Below are positions 47,600 to 59,007 of a stretch of DNA of 64,000 nucleotides, one piece after another. A program made the translations under genes and the position numbers. The stretch is taken from positions 956,717 through 1,020,716 of the forward strand of contig NW_025064894.1 in the NCBI RefSeq assembly GCF_019112545.1. Reading direction: 5' to 3'. The stretch's first letter is position 1. Each line of letters opens with the position of its first letter. Source of the DNA: Guyanagaster necrorhizus. Lineage: Eukaryota > Basidiomycota > Agaricomycetes > Agaricales > Physalacriaceae. Under the pieces are notes generated by a model. The model had not been told where the DNA came from. It worked only from the letters and a program-made list of their open reading frames with translations, and did no database searches.

Positions 47600-48604
47600 A
47601 ATCATCATCTGGGCTATCCATCGCTATCAAGAATTTCAGCACATCTGATGTATCCTCCAAAATGTCACCCCTGACCTTCCTCTCCATGACATCCCTCCCT
47701 CTGCCAGACAGTCCTTTCAGCCTCTGAAAGAAACCATACCTAAAACTGACTCTGAAGATGTGCCTCCAGAGCATCCTCAGAAAGAAGAAGAGCACTGATA
47801 CCTGCTCCAACCTCCAATGGCAATTGTTAGAGATGATGGCAACTCTTGGGCTACAGAGTTTCAAAGACCAAGATCTGACATGCCAATTCCATGCATCAAG
47901 TGCCTAGATGTTTCCAGTGGCATCCATATAATGAGGGCCACCCCCTCAACTGCACCCTCTGAGCCCAGCATTGGATGCCATGCTAGAGACTCCTTTGATG
48001 CTCCTAGGGTGGCTTAAGGGAATGGAAGTCCCCCATCCAACAGCAACTATGGATTCTTATACACAATGCCCACAAGCAGCAGAAAAAGTTTCTCCACTAA
48101 ATTATATGTTGGAAACCAAAGCACAGACAGTGAGGGGAACAGAACAGGCATCATCAGTTCTGATGACATCTATTTTGCAGATGACAGTGATGAGCAGTGA
48201 TACTGGAGAAACACTATCTTTGAGGTCAAGTGAATAAAGCAGTGCCAAAGATGCCATGAGGCTCACTGAGCAAGAAGCATACAGGGCCTATCAAGCCCAG
48301 TACAACCAATCAACCCTGTTGACCCAGTTCTCCCCTCAGAGGACCAAATTCAGCATGCCGATTCCCTTGCTGAGTATGTCTAAGAGCAGGCACACATCAA
48401 GTATGAGACCATTTGGGAGGATGCTCTCTTTGGGCAGTATCTCTAAGCACAGGACAGAGCAGACTGGAGAAGGGGCTCTGGGAGCCCTGGCTCCTCCACT
48501 GTTGACAGAACCCTCATTGACTCTCCTCTCCCATTCAGAGAGCCTATCACTCCTGCCAATTTCAAGTACAACCCATGGTCTGAAATCCCTGAAGGTATTG
48601 TCTA
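47600..48604 (+). pseudogene. element C ORF0, middle part, overlapping gag start
   Basis: Continuation across the B insertion: WAIHRYQEFQHI, then LPLHDIPPSAR, an acidic stretch, CHARDSFDAPRVA (about 47970) matching CDASRVASR of element E, and later a YETIWEDALFGQYL block resembling the D version. Interrupted by TGA/TAG/TAA. The frame is cut by D at 48604 in EIPEGIVYVDN, which is restored across the D target duplication. Confidence 0.65.
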
Positions 48605-49118
48605 TGTTAGACCCAAATCCCACATGACCAGATGCATGTGATAAACAGTTCGGTTCCTCACACTCCGGGAATGTCCGACTGAGTTCACTTGTGTGCGCCT
48701 TGGTGTTGTGTGGTTCAAGGCTCTTTGCAATTAGCTGAGCTCGAGATAAGATGGTATAGAATAAACTTTAGTTCGAGACTGAGGTATTACAGCGAGAACT
48801 ACGCTACTTAAATACTGTTCTGTTATCTGGCTATTAATAAGTGCTTACAAAAAGCTGTTGTCCTGCTGTGTGCTGTTACTGCTGCACCGCAGTTGGAGGA
48901 CAAAAAGAGTATTGTCTCTCCCTTCACAGCACACAGCTATGTGATATGAGTCAGACTGACTGAGTTGCTGAGCTAATCCTTCCCATGGTCCCGATTGGGT
49001 TGCTGACCGAGCTTTCCCACGGTCCTAAGCGCTGGTCTAGATGCCCTGACTAAGCAAAGACAGGGGTCATCTTCTGGAAAAGAAAAGGAAAGAAGAAAAA
49101 TAGGAAAAAATTGTAACA
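48605..49118 (-). repeat. element D 3' LTR
   Basis: 514 bp, TGTTAGACCCAAATCC to AAATTGTAACA. Differences from the other LTR at the first 80 bases fall in CpG contexts (CACATG/CATGTG, GCATGTG/GCACGTG, CACAC/CGCAC, CCGGG/CTGGG). Confidence 0.92.
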
Positions 49119-50727
49119 TTACCCCCTCCTTAAGACCATTGTCCCGATGGTTAAGTTAGGGTAGGCCCCCCCCCTCGGAAGGAGGTGGCCGATCTGCTGG
49201 ACCCGTCCGTCGGTCTGCAGATTCATAAAGACATTGATCGGTTGCGTCTTGCAGGATCTCGAACTGCGAGGGCGGTTATGTCGTGACTTTCGATTTGGTG
49301 CAGGCTGCCTGTAGATCCATCGTTTTCGTGGGGTACATTGCTCTTCGCTGTATGTCCCCACCATTTGTAGTTTGCTTCGTTACAGGTATATCATTGTTGG
49401 TTTCCTGTAACATTCCCTCGTCGTTGGTTCGGTCCAACGTTTTTGGTATTGTCTGGTCGTTCTGTGTTTTTTGGACAGGGTTATCTTCATCATCCTTGGT
49501 AACATGTCCCTGGTCGACATATTTGTTAAGGGATGTATTTTTGAAGATGACGTCCTTCATTCTATCGATCATCTGATCGAGTCAGAGCCTTCGAGAAGCG
49601 ATTTATCAATGATTGAGATGCATCATTAATGGTGCCTTCGGGAAGGGTGACTATGGTTCTCTGGTGATGGAGAGAACTGATATAAAATTGGCTCCTCCGT
49701 GATGGGTTCTAGTTTGATCCAGTGCCTTGGATCCGTTGTTGATAGCGGATGATTCCTTCCTTTGATCCAGTACGTTGGATCATTGGCGGAGAAATTCCAT
49801 CCTTCATAAACGGCTCCCTTCCTCAATTTTCCCCAATGAGATAATGTCGTTCCCCAGCGGGTACGATTCTTATAGCGAGGGGTGTGTTTTGAGTTGGGAG
49901 TCATTACGTCTTCGTAATTTTTGACATATCGGGTGATCCATCTGGATCATCTGAGATTGATGCTACTCCAATGAGATAATCCCATCCCCGAAAGGGTGCG
50001 AGTATTATGGCGAGGAGTTTTTGTTGATCTCGTTCTTGCGCTTCGTTATCGGAAGTGCCTTTTCCTGGCCTGGCGTGGCCAGGATATTGTCTGTGGTTCC
50101 TGGTTCAGAAATTCCCCGTTCCCTTGGGGAATTTCCCGTTCTAGCTGTGTTTCTTGATCGGATCATGCTGATGAATGATCCGCCCGTAAGTGTCAATGAA
50201 TGTGGGAAGTCATTACAGTATTGGGGCCACTCTTTGATCCGGTCCGTTGGATCTATTGCAGTCAAATTCCATCCTTCATAAACGGCTCCCCTCATTATTT
50301 CCTCCCTCTTTCGGCATTCCTGTGATTTGATCCAATGAGATAATGTCGCTACTCGACGAGTGTGATCATTATGGTGAGGAGCGTGTCCCTGAGTGCCTTG
50401 TTTTTTAGAATTTCCCCCAGTCTATATTTCGTGGTTGATCATATTGCCGACTGATCTGTCGGTAGAAGTTAATTGATCCAGGAAAGGATCATAGTTCCTT
50501 CTGTGTTGGTCCCGATCCCTGATGGGGACTATAATGCTGTCGTTTTAAGATCATGATTCCCGGAATCATTTTCTAATCCAGTGTTCTGGGTTCCATCAGT
50601 TCGAACAGTGTTCGTCTTGTTCGAAGGGTGAGTTGTCGTATGGTGTCTTTACCATGTGTCCATTAGTAGTTTGTCGATTAAGGTATGCCCGATCTAATAT
50701 AAGGAAAGAAAATGTCAGTTCGTCAAT
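49119..50727 (-). other. element D region in place of pol, with internally repeated coding-like segments
   Basis: Open stretches at 50295-50005, 49904-49626 and 49572-49276. Two of them carry the same peptide theme, GAVYEGWNFSANDPTYWIK and GAVYEGWNLTAIDPTDRIK, each encoded next to ATTCCATCCTTCATAAACGG (plus strand, 49787 and 50265). A second theme TLSHW is encoded by CCAATGAGATAATGTCG-type DNA at about 49832, 49968 and 50332. Frames differ, so indels are present. No known domain; it could be a decayed repeat protein gene or structural repeats of the RNA. Confidence 0.5.
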
Positions 50728-50937
50728 TTAGTCCATGGCCGAGTTCCTGGACTCAGTCCATGTGCCACCCTTCCGGATCTGGTTGGGGCTTCTTGCCCCT
50801 TTTCTGAGAAGACATCTGTCTTCGATACTTGCCACATCTGGAGTAGGAACCCCTGGTTCCTGAATTCCGTGGCCATATGCCAGGGTGATCGCCTCGGCCC
50901 TATATCGTTGTCGTTCTTTGTATATCTCGATGGTTCG
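50728..50937 (-). pseudogene. element D gag 3' end, no zinc knuckle
   Basis: Continues from 59008 across E: IEIYKERQRYRAEAITL matches IVEMYKERQRQKAESMTF of element E gag, then a divergent tail ending SRNSAMD and a stop. No CCHC motif follows. Confidence 0.7.
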
Positions 50938-51361
50938 TGTTAAGCCCAAGTGTCATGTGAACTGATACATGTGATAAGCAGGTGTTCCTTTGCACTTCGA
51001 GGAATCACCTGAGTTCACTATGTGTATATCCGGACAATGTGACTCAAGGTCAGATATAGACTCAAGGTAGAATGGTATGTATAAACTTTAGCTCGAAGCT
51101 GGGTTTCTCCAGTGAGAGCTACGAGCCTTAAATACTGTTTGTGCGATGTTAAAAATACTACTACTTATTGTATCGACTTGTGTCCATGGTGCCTGTTGTC
51201 CTTGAGCACCGTTGTTGTACATAAAAGGGCGGCTATGTGTCGTCAAGCGTCGTTGTGTACGTATAGAGAATAAGTTCCTTGTGCTGACCAATCTCTTCCC
51301 ACCGCGTCCTGACTAAGCGTAAATAGGGGTTAACAGCAAGCTTCAAGGAAAAATCATAACA
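50938..51361 (-). repeat. element E 3' LTR
   Basis: 424 bp, TGTTAAGCCCAAGTG to AAATCATAACA. I count about nine differences from the 5' LTR, nearly all CpG transitions. Confidence 0.93.
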
Positions 51362-51394
51362 TTACCCCCTCCTTAAGACCATCGTCCCGATGGC

Positions 51395-54300
51395 TTAATT
51401 AAGGGATAGTTCATAGTTTTGTATAGCTTGGTCTGCGGACATCTGTTTTTCGTTGACCCATTGGTTGGATTCTGGCCCATAACCTTTCCAACTGACAAGG
51501 TAATCGACCATTGTTGTCATGCCGCCCCCTCGTGCTTTGATTTTGTGCAGTTTGTGATTCAGAACTTCATCGATTTTGTAGTGTTCCTCGTTATCGATGA
51601 GTTCTGGAGGGGGAGGAGGCGGTTTCTGTTGGTTAGGGAATGCGGGTGCGATGAAGGGTGTCAGCAGGGTTTCGTTAAACACATCGTGAATTTTCCAGGA
51701 GCCTGGAAGTTTTAGCTTGTAAGCGGAGGAGCCGATTTTGCTAAGGATTTTAAAGGGGCCGGTACGTTTGTCGGCCAGCTTTCATTTTGGTCGCGGAAGG
51801 TGGAGGTTCGTTGTGTCTAGCCATACGAGGTCGTTGACAGTGTAGTTGTGGGATGGTTTTTTGTGCTTGTCATATTGTTTCTTCATTGTAGCGGCTGCTT
51901 TTTCAAGGGCCGTTTTTGTCTCGGAGTGTATTGTTTGCATTGTAGTGGCAAAGTCTTTGGAGGCCGGGGTGGAGGCCTGGAGTTGGGTCTTTTGAGAAAG
52001 GTGAGGATGACAGCCGTGGTTGATAAAGAATGGAGTTTTTCCAGTTGCAGAGTGTATGCGATTATTATGTTGGAATGCCGCAAGTGATAGCCATTTGGTC
52101 CAGTCATCCTGTCGATAGTTGATAAATAGCCGTAGGTATTTTTCAACTTCTTGATTAACTCATTCGGTTTGTCCGTCTGTTTGGGGATGGTATGCTGTAG
52201 ATGCATTTTGGCGAATGTTCAGTAGTCGATACAGGTCAGTCATGAATTTCGAGACAAATTGAGGGCCCTGATCGGAGATGACGACCTGTGGCATTCCATG
52301 CCTCGCATAAACCTCATCTCGGAGGATTTTAGCCCAACCCTCGGAGGTGAGTTCCGTGGAGCAGGTGATCGGTATGATGGCTTTCGAAAATCGATCGACA
52401 ATGACGATGATGGCGTCATATCCTTGGCTCTCAGGTAGTCCAGTGATCATGTCGACAGATATGTGAGTCCACGGGGCATTGGAGATTTCGTTCGGGTGTA
52501 GGGGTGCAGCTTGGGGTTGAGTCGATGATTTTCCTCTTTGACAAGCCTCACATGCCTTGATATAGTTGGTGACATCTTTGTCGAGTTTTGGCCACCAAAA
52601 TTCTCATAATACCAACTCCTTTGTTTTTGCGATCCCCGGGTGTCCTGCTGTTGCATGATCATGGTATCGTGCGATTATTTCCCCACGGAGGTTGGGGTCT
52701 CGGGGTATGTAGATTCGTCCATCGTACCGGATCATCCCCCCCTCCATTGTTAACCCTTGTTTGTGATTTAGCGAGGGAGCGATCCGTTGATCCCATTTAT
52801 GAGGGTCACGCATCACGCTTTTGATCCGTTCATGGATTTCATCTTCTGCTGGCATAATCATGGCGCGGAAATGTTCGGGTCGGAGGATTACTACTCCCTC
52901 GTTGTCTCCTCCCCCTTGATCATGATCGGCCCATTGGCTTAGCAGGTCTGCCTTTTTATTGGCAGTACCCGGCTTGTGATGTAGGGTGTATTGGTACTGA
53001 GTTAACTCAGTAACCCATCGTGCTTGTCGTCGGTTTAATTTTTGTGGTTGGCGGAAGTATTGTAAGTTCTGATGGTCCGTCCATATTTCAAAAATCTCCA
53101 CGGCCCCAATCAGGTAGTGCCGCCACTCTTTGAGGGCTAGCATGATGGCGAGCAACTCCTTATCGTAGATTTCATAGTTTCTTTCCGTGACTGATAGTGC
53201 TTTAGAAAGGAATGCGACCGGCCGCCATTTTCCCTCCTGCTCCTGGGATAGGACGGCACCAATGGCACCCTCGCTAGAGTCTGCCTCCACTCTGAACTTC
53301 CTGTCACTTGTCGGTATAGCGAGTACCACGTCCTCGGCTAATCGCCACTTGAGGTCCTCGAAGGCGGTTTGTTGGGATAACCCCCAGGTCCAGAGGGCAT
53401 TGCCGGTTAGTTGTGTCATGGGTCGGACGATCTTGCTGTAATCTCATATGAACCGTTGGTAGAAGTTTGTGAAGCCGAGGAAAGATTGGAGTTCCTTCTT
53501 CTTTACTGGCTCCGGCCATTCTGTTACCCCTTTAACTTTCACAGGATCCATCCGGATGCTTCCTTCTGCGATAATTACCCCAAGGTATTCGGTCTCTGTG
53601 GTTTCGAACTCGCATTTCTCGGCTTTGAGAAAGAGTTTATGCCGCCTCATGAGTTCGAGTACCTTCCGGACTAAGGTTCGGTGCTCCTCCCTTGTCTTTG
53701 ACATGATTAGGATGTCGTCGAGATATATTGTGACCTTCCCGGTGGCGATGAGGTCCTTGAATATATCATTCATCATCCATTGGAAAGTTGCCGGAGAATT
53801 CGTAAAGCCAAAGAACATTACCGTGGGCTCGAAGAGCCCTCAATTAGTCCAGAAGGCTGCCTTCCATTCATCTCCTTCCTTGATACGGACATTGTTGTAT
53901 CCCCATCGTATGTCCAGCTTGGTATAGTATTTGGCTCCCTGCAGTTTGTCCATTAACTCGGAGATTAGGGGGAGGGGATAGCAGTTCTTGATGGTCATCT
54001 CATTGAGTTTTCGGTAGTCTTGAATGGGTCTGAGCTTCCCATCCTTCTTTTTAATGAAGAAAAATGGTGACGCCATGGGGGACTTGGACGCACGAATTCG
54101 CCCACTGGATAGGTTCTCATCAAGGAACCTGTCCAGTTCCTGCTGCTCGGTACTACTGAGTGGGTAGGTTTTGCAGTCGAGGTTGGCGCTCGCGTTTGGA
54201 ATTAGTTCTATGGCATGATCCCATGGTTTCGGCTCGGGTAGTTCGTCAAAGCTTTCTTTGGCGAACAGGTCCTGGTAGTCCCGCGCCCATGGGGGAACCA

Positions 54301-55288
54301 TCTCCTCAAAGGTCCTTTCCTCCTTTTGTTGGTTGGCCCGGGCAGCCAGGTCATTGGCGTGGTGCATGGCTCGGAGGTGTATTTCCTGCTGTATGTCCAC
54401 TGCCAGGATGGTCTCCCCATCCTCCATCTCTTCGTCCCAACGATCATCGGGGTCTTCATCTGGTAGCTCGAATGGGATCTTTCGGCACCTGCACCTGGTG
54501 AATGTGATCCGACCGGTCTTCCAGTTGATGAGCGGATTATACCGTATTAGCCAGTCGTGTCCAAGGAAGACTTCCTTGGTTCCTAGATCTGTGACCGCAA
54601 GGTCGATTTGCTCAGCGTGATCTCCAATGGTTAACCGAAGTTCAACGAATTCGGTAATGGATCCAGCCTGGTTTTTTGTTCCATCGGCATTATAGACTGG
54701 AATCGGGGCGGCTGTGGCACGGGTCGGGATGTGGTGTTTTTCCACGAAGGCTCGATTGATCGAGCTTCTGGTGCATCCGCTGTCCATGAGCATGGTTACC
54801 TCGTGCGTGGTTCGGTTGGTCAGTGTCTCGATCCTTGCTTTAATGATAAGGTCTCGCCCTGTTGCCTTGGTTCGTCGAACAAACCATTGGGGTCCTCGGA
54901 GCTCATCGAGCCATTCCAGGGCTCGGCACCTTTCTGCCTTTTTTAGTCCTTCAATCATCTCATCGACTACTTCTTCAGCTCTGGTCCGGTGTATCCAGTT
55001 CCTGAGTATGGCTTTTGCCATTGCTTCATCCCTTGCTTCTCTGATGGCCCTCCAGGTCCATTCAGTGTCGAAGGGTTTGAGCCATGTGTTAGGGCTCGCT
55101 GCCCCTGTTCGGCCCGTAGGTGCTTGAGTTTGTTTTTGCAATTCTTCAGTATGCGTGTCAACTGTGGGTATATTCGAATGCATCACGTACATAGGCATAG
55201 GAGTAACTACAGAAGTACTATCAGTCCGACTAGCGGCTGGGATAGGCACACCGTGAATTTGTATGGCTGACCTAGTGGAATTGCACAC
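51395..55288 (-). pseudogene. element E pol
   Basis: -1 frame from the gag stop (GACTAGTGTGCAATTCCAC). 482 codons are open to 53840: leader, protease MLMDSGCTRSS and FLGHDWL, RT start [30 protein letters not shown]. After a TGA (53837): LGVIIAEGSIRMD, YLDDILIMS, LGFTNFYQRF. RNase H FRVEADSSEGAIG, integrase HATAGHPGIAKTKEL, ISTDMITG-type core, HGMPQVVISDQGPQFVS, QTDGQTE, then KVWLDTTNLHLP-type module and GPF. Chromodomain VDYLVSWKGYGPESNQW, end YELSLN. Stops near 53837, 53441, 52601, 52157 and 51785 are all TGA, mostly where a related copy has Arg. Confidence 0.9.
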
Positions 55289-58050
55289 TAGTCGGCCCCC
55301 CCTTTTACCTCCTCGATCTTGGTCTCTTTTCCTAATTCCTCATCTTCTTTTTGCAACTCGGCAATCTGTGTCCGAATGTCCTCACGGGTCCTCTTCTTCT
55401 TTGGGCAGTCTTTCGCCATGTGTCCCTTCTGTCCGCAGTTGAAACACTTTCCTTCCTTCTTCATGCGATCAATGTCCATTGGTTTCCCTCCTCCGGTATA
55501 GGTGGTGCCGGTGCCCGTTTTTTGCGTCCCATATGATGTAGAGGTCGTTGGGGCTCCCTGTGGTTTCCCAGCAGTTGTCCCCGACTTGTTCAGGGTTGGC
55601 GGGTTCTGCTTCTGGGGAGTGTCCTGGAAGGTCATTGATTCTGCTTTCTGCCTTTGCCGTTCTTTGTACATCTCTACGATCCGTTTCTTCCATTCGTCGT
55701 AGCCAATCGGCATTAGTCCTTTGATGCCGATCACCGAGATCATAGTGATGTACGAAGAAGGGATGCCCCTTTTAAGGGCCTTGACCATTCTCCCGGAGTT
55801 GCCGATGTCTTCTCTGATACCGGCGAGTTTTGCCAGCCTTTCGAGCTCGTCGAAATAGTCTGTCGCCACTTTATCCACCATCTTGTATTCTTTGATCTTT
55901 TGTTTATGTACCTCCTGTACTGCAGGATCAATGAATTTGTTGTTCAACATTTGTTTGAAGACGACCCAGGAGGGGTATCGATAGTGGTTTCTGGTGCTGG
56001 ATCGGAAGTTTGGCGAAATTAAGATCCACCAGGTTTTAGCCTTCTCTTCCAGGTATGAGGCGGCGAACGTGACCTTGTTCATGTCGGTTCCGAGGTACCC
56101 AACATAGGCCTCGAAATATTGTTCACAGTCAACCAAGAATCGGTCGATGTCGTCGGAGGCCCCTTTGAAAGGTCGGGGCTTTCGGAGGAGGTCTGGGCAG
56201 CATTGTAGTACTTGGGCATTTTCCAGGAGCGTCCCCATAGGGTTGGGCCATTCGTCAAAAGGGGGCCGTCGCCATTCAGCAGGCGGTCCTGGGAAAGAGT
56301 GTAGGGAGTTGTCATCGGTGACGGGACTTCCCTTGGGCTCTTGGATTCGGACGATGATCCCGTCTCTAACTGTAAACCCGAGGTGGGTGGCTTCTGGGTC
56401 ATCCTGGGCGGGTTCCTTCCCTCCCTTGCTAGGTCCGGCTTCATCGGGGGGAGGCTGTGCTCCTAATAGTCTACTTCCTTTACCAGTCCATGGGTTTCGG
56501 AAGTCTTCGATCCGCCAGTCGCTGGGGTACTTCCTGGTTTGGGTAAGCCGAGAAGCCGTGCTTAGGACGGATCGTTGGCTGGACGCGGTTATGCTTCGGG
56601 CCGAGGGTGCCGTGAATACGGCCCTTCTCGGCGCGACGGGCGGAGTTTGTGGTAGCAGCTGGACGTTTGTTTGTGGTTGGAATGGGGGCATCGGCCCGAG
56701 CGGGTCTTCGGGATGCTGACAGCCATATTCTTTCCAGGCGTATTCCGTTGCGGCATACTGTAAAATTCTTTTCTTTTCAATTGATTCCGCGTACCGATAT
56801 TCAAGTCCAAGGGGAGTTGCCAACCAGTGGGCATCTCCCCATAAGAAAAGCATCCCCTGCTCATACAGCTCTGTGTATTCCTTCTGCCTGCTCCTCTCAA
56901 TTTCTTCCCTCAATGCTTCTTCATCTGGCCGTTGTCCTGCGTATGTCATAAAGTGTCAGGGGTCAAAGGGCCCTTCCTCGCCCTCCTCGCCCTCCTCGTC
57001 CTCGCTGTCCTCGCTGTCCTCCCCTAGGAGGGAACCTGCAAGCTGGGCGGAGGGGAGGGGCTTGAGTCGCAGCATCGACGGGGAGCCCTCCGGTGTTACT
57101 GGGCCCCGTGCTGTTTTCGTCGGTTCACTGGACTGGTACGGGTGGGACTCCATAGTACCTTGTTCTGCCCGCCATTCTTGCTCTCTCCAGTTCTTCGCTA
57201 TAGAGGCCGAAGTTTCTGTAGAACTCTGGAAGAAGGAACTGGTGGGCGACCCAACTTCCGAGGAATCGCCGAAGGGTGAGGTCGGAGATGTGGGCGTTGT
57301 CGGGTACTCGGAGCCCGTAGGCATCGAGTACGGAGTCGGCATCGGATGTGATGGTGTCTGTTCTGCTGGGATACTGTAGGTCTGGAGGGGAAGGTCTTCT
57401 TCCCCTTCTCTCGGCTTCGCTTCTGGTGATGGGGCTCCCTGGTCCGGTCCAGGGATCCTCGTCGGAGTGTGGCTCTCTAAAGGGAGACCCAGACCCTGAG
57501 GACTGGAGCCCATATCCTGCGGGGGAGGCAGAGCCCATCCTCTCTGCCTCTTCTCGTCTCCTTCGTGCTCGCCCCTGTTGGTCGTACTCGGCTTCCTCGT
57601 ACTCCCGCTGGGCCTGTTCTTGTGTGTACTCGGCGAGCTCTTCTCGGGCTCGTTCTTCTTCTGCTTTACGCTGCTGGGTCTGCTGCTGCTGTCGTAGTGT
57701 GCTGTCATAATCGAATGGGACGGTAAGGTCCCAATCCGGGAATACCCTCCGGATGATCCTGTCTCTTGCAATCCTCCCTCTTTCACTGGCGGTGCCGACC
57801 TCTGGCTCGCTCCCAACATGGAGATGTTGGTATGGGTCTCCGGCCGCCGAGATGGCAATTTCGACATTGGCGTAGTCGGGGTGTATGGTCCTGCCATGGG
57901 GATTCTCGATCCCCAGCCTGCTAACGGACCTGCTAGAGTCGGAATTTGGCTCGGTGGGCTCGTAGAGGGGGTCTCGGGGCGGGTTGGGGGAAGTCCTGGT
58001 TCTCGAAGCCACCCGAGAGGCATCACAGGAGTCCCGAGCGTGGTTTCCAA
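55288..58050 (-). pseudogene. element E gag
   Basis: +1 frame relative to ORF0. The 364-codon open stretch 58050-56956 ends in an acidic run and a TGA. The same frame resumes at 56949 for 553 codons: EALREEIERSRQKEYTELYE, LWGDAHWLATPLGLEYRY, capsid block RPFKGASDDIDRFLVDCEQY / KTWWILISPNF / DPAVQEVHKQKIKEYKM, and knuckle CFNCGQKGHMAKDC (about 55446-55405). It ends in TAG at 55290-55288. Only one interruption is seen. The first third overlaps ORF0, so the start is uncertain. Confidence 0.85.
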
Positions 58051-58522
58051 TCCCTGGGGTGCGAGAGGCGGTGGAAGGGTTACTGGGGATTGGAGGGAGA
58101 TTGTGGGGGACCTCCTGGGCGACCTGGGGGACCGTCATGGTCCACGGGTTTCGGAACCCTGTGAGGCTATGGTCTCGGTTTCTGCTGTCAGGTTGTCGAG
58201 GGGGGTATCGGTGTCCTTCTTCTTCTTGAGGGCTCCCCATATCCTGGTGGCTATGCCCGGCTTCTGGTACGGGAAACTCCTCTGGCTGGAAGGTCGTTCT
58301 GGCGGAGGGGGGGATGTCATGGAGAGGGAGGTCCGGGTTTACGTTTTGGAGGATATGTTGAATCTGCTGAAAAGCTTGGTAGTGCCTGACAATCCAAGCA
58401 GTGATTGATTGTCGCCCTCAGCAACAAGTGATGATGGCTAGAAGGCTGAGCAGCGTTCCGATGATGGAAGCTATCAACTCAAAGAAGTCGTGGTTTAGGT
58501 CGTGGGTCGTAGCTGGAGTCAT
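57125..58522 (-). pseudogene. element E ORF0: ~465-codon leader protein with N-terminal membrane helix
   Basis: One frame from ATG at 58522 (MTPATTHDLNHDFF) to the stop at 57125, broken only by a TGA shortly after the helix, where A reads CHRRQS (Arg-to-stop). Order: helix ELIASIIGTLLSLLAII, ITAWIVRHYQAFQQI, LPLHDIPPSAR, an acidic/proline segment, SLTGFRNPW, HARDSCDASRVASR, HPDYANVEIAISAAGDPYQH, VGSEPEVGTASERGR, FPDWDLTVPFDYD, a Gln/Glu/Arg-rich predicted coil (RQQQQTQQRKAEEERAREEL), SPFREPHSDEDPW, YPSRTDTITSDADSVLDAYG, RFLGSWVAHQFLLPEFYRNF. No family recognised. Conservative differences from A indicate past selection on this frame. Confidence 0.75.
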
Positions 58523-58578
58523 TCGGTTTCTCAGCACAATTGGGCTTGAGAAAGGGAAGGAGGAAGCTTTGAGCTAAT

Positions 58579-59002
58579 TGTTAAGCCCAAGCGTCACGTG
58601 AACTGATACACGTGATAAGCAGGTGTTCCTTCGCACTTCGAGGAATCATCTGAGTTCACTATGTGTATATCCGGACAATGTGACTCAAGGTCAGATATAG
58701 ACTCGAGGTAGAATGGTATGTATAAACTTTAGCTCGAAGCTGGGTTTCTCCAGCAAGAGCTACGAGCCTTAAATACTGTTTGTGCGATGTTAAAAATACT
58801 ACTACTTATTGTATCGACTTGTGTCCATGGTGCCCGTTGTCCTTGAGCACCGTTGTTGTACATAAAAGGGCGGCTATGTGTCGTCAAGCGTCGTTGTGTA
58901 CGTATAGAGAATAAGTTCCTTGTGCTGACCAATCTCTTCCCACCGCGTCCTGACTAAGCGTAAATAGGGGTTAACAGCAAGCTTCAAGGAAAAATCATAA
59001 CA
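58579..59002 (-). repeat. element E 5' LTR
   Basis: 424 bp. R-start motif AGCTTCGAGCTAA; the primer site inside (about 58577-58565) reads TTAGCTCAAAGCT, one CpG-type change from perfect complementarity. Confidence 0.93.
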
Positions 59003-59007
59003 GTTCG

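Larger units (their letters stand above)
50938..59002 (-). mobile_element. element E: full-length Ty3/gypsy chromovirus, best-preserved reading frames
   Basis: 8,065 bp, 424-bp LTRs, target duplication GTTCG (50933-50937, 59003-59007). Inserted in gag of D. ORF0, gag and the first part of pol each have at most one or two interruptions. CpG-rich. Closest relative in the window is element A. Confidence 0.95.

Noticed and set aside
51848..52087. Long frames on the strand opposite pol (also 53469-53927, 54714-55127, 57818-58408, 33439-33804)
   Set aside because: Mirror frames of the GC-rich conserved retroelement genes; they show no domains, and the opposite strand explains them fully.
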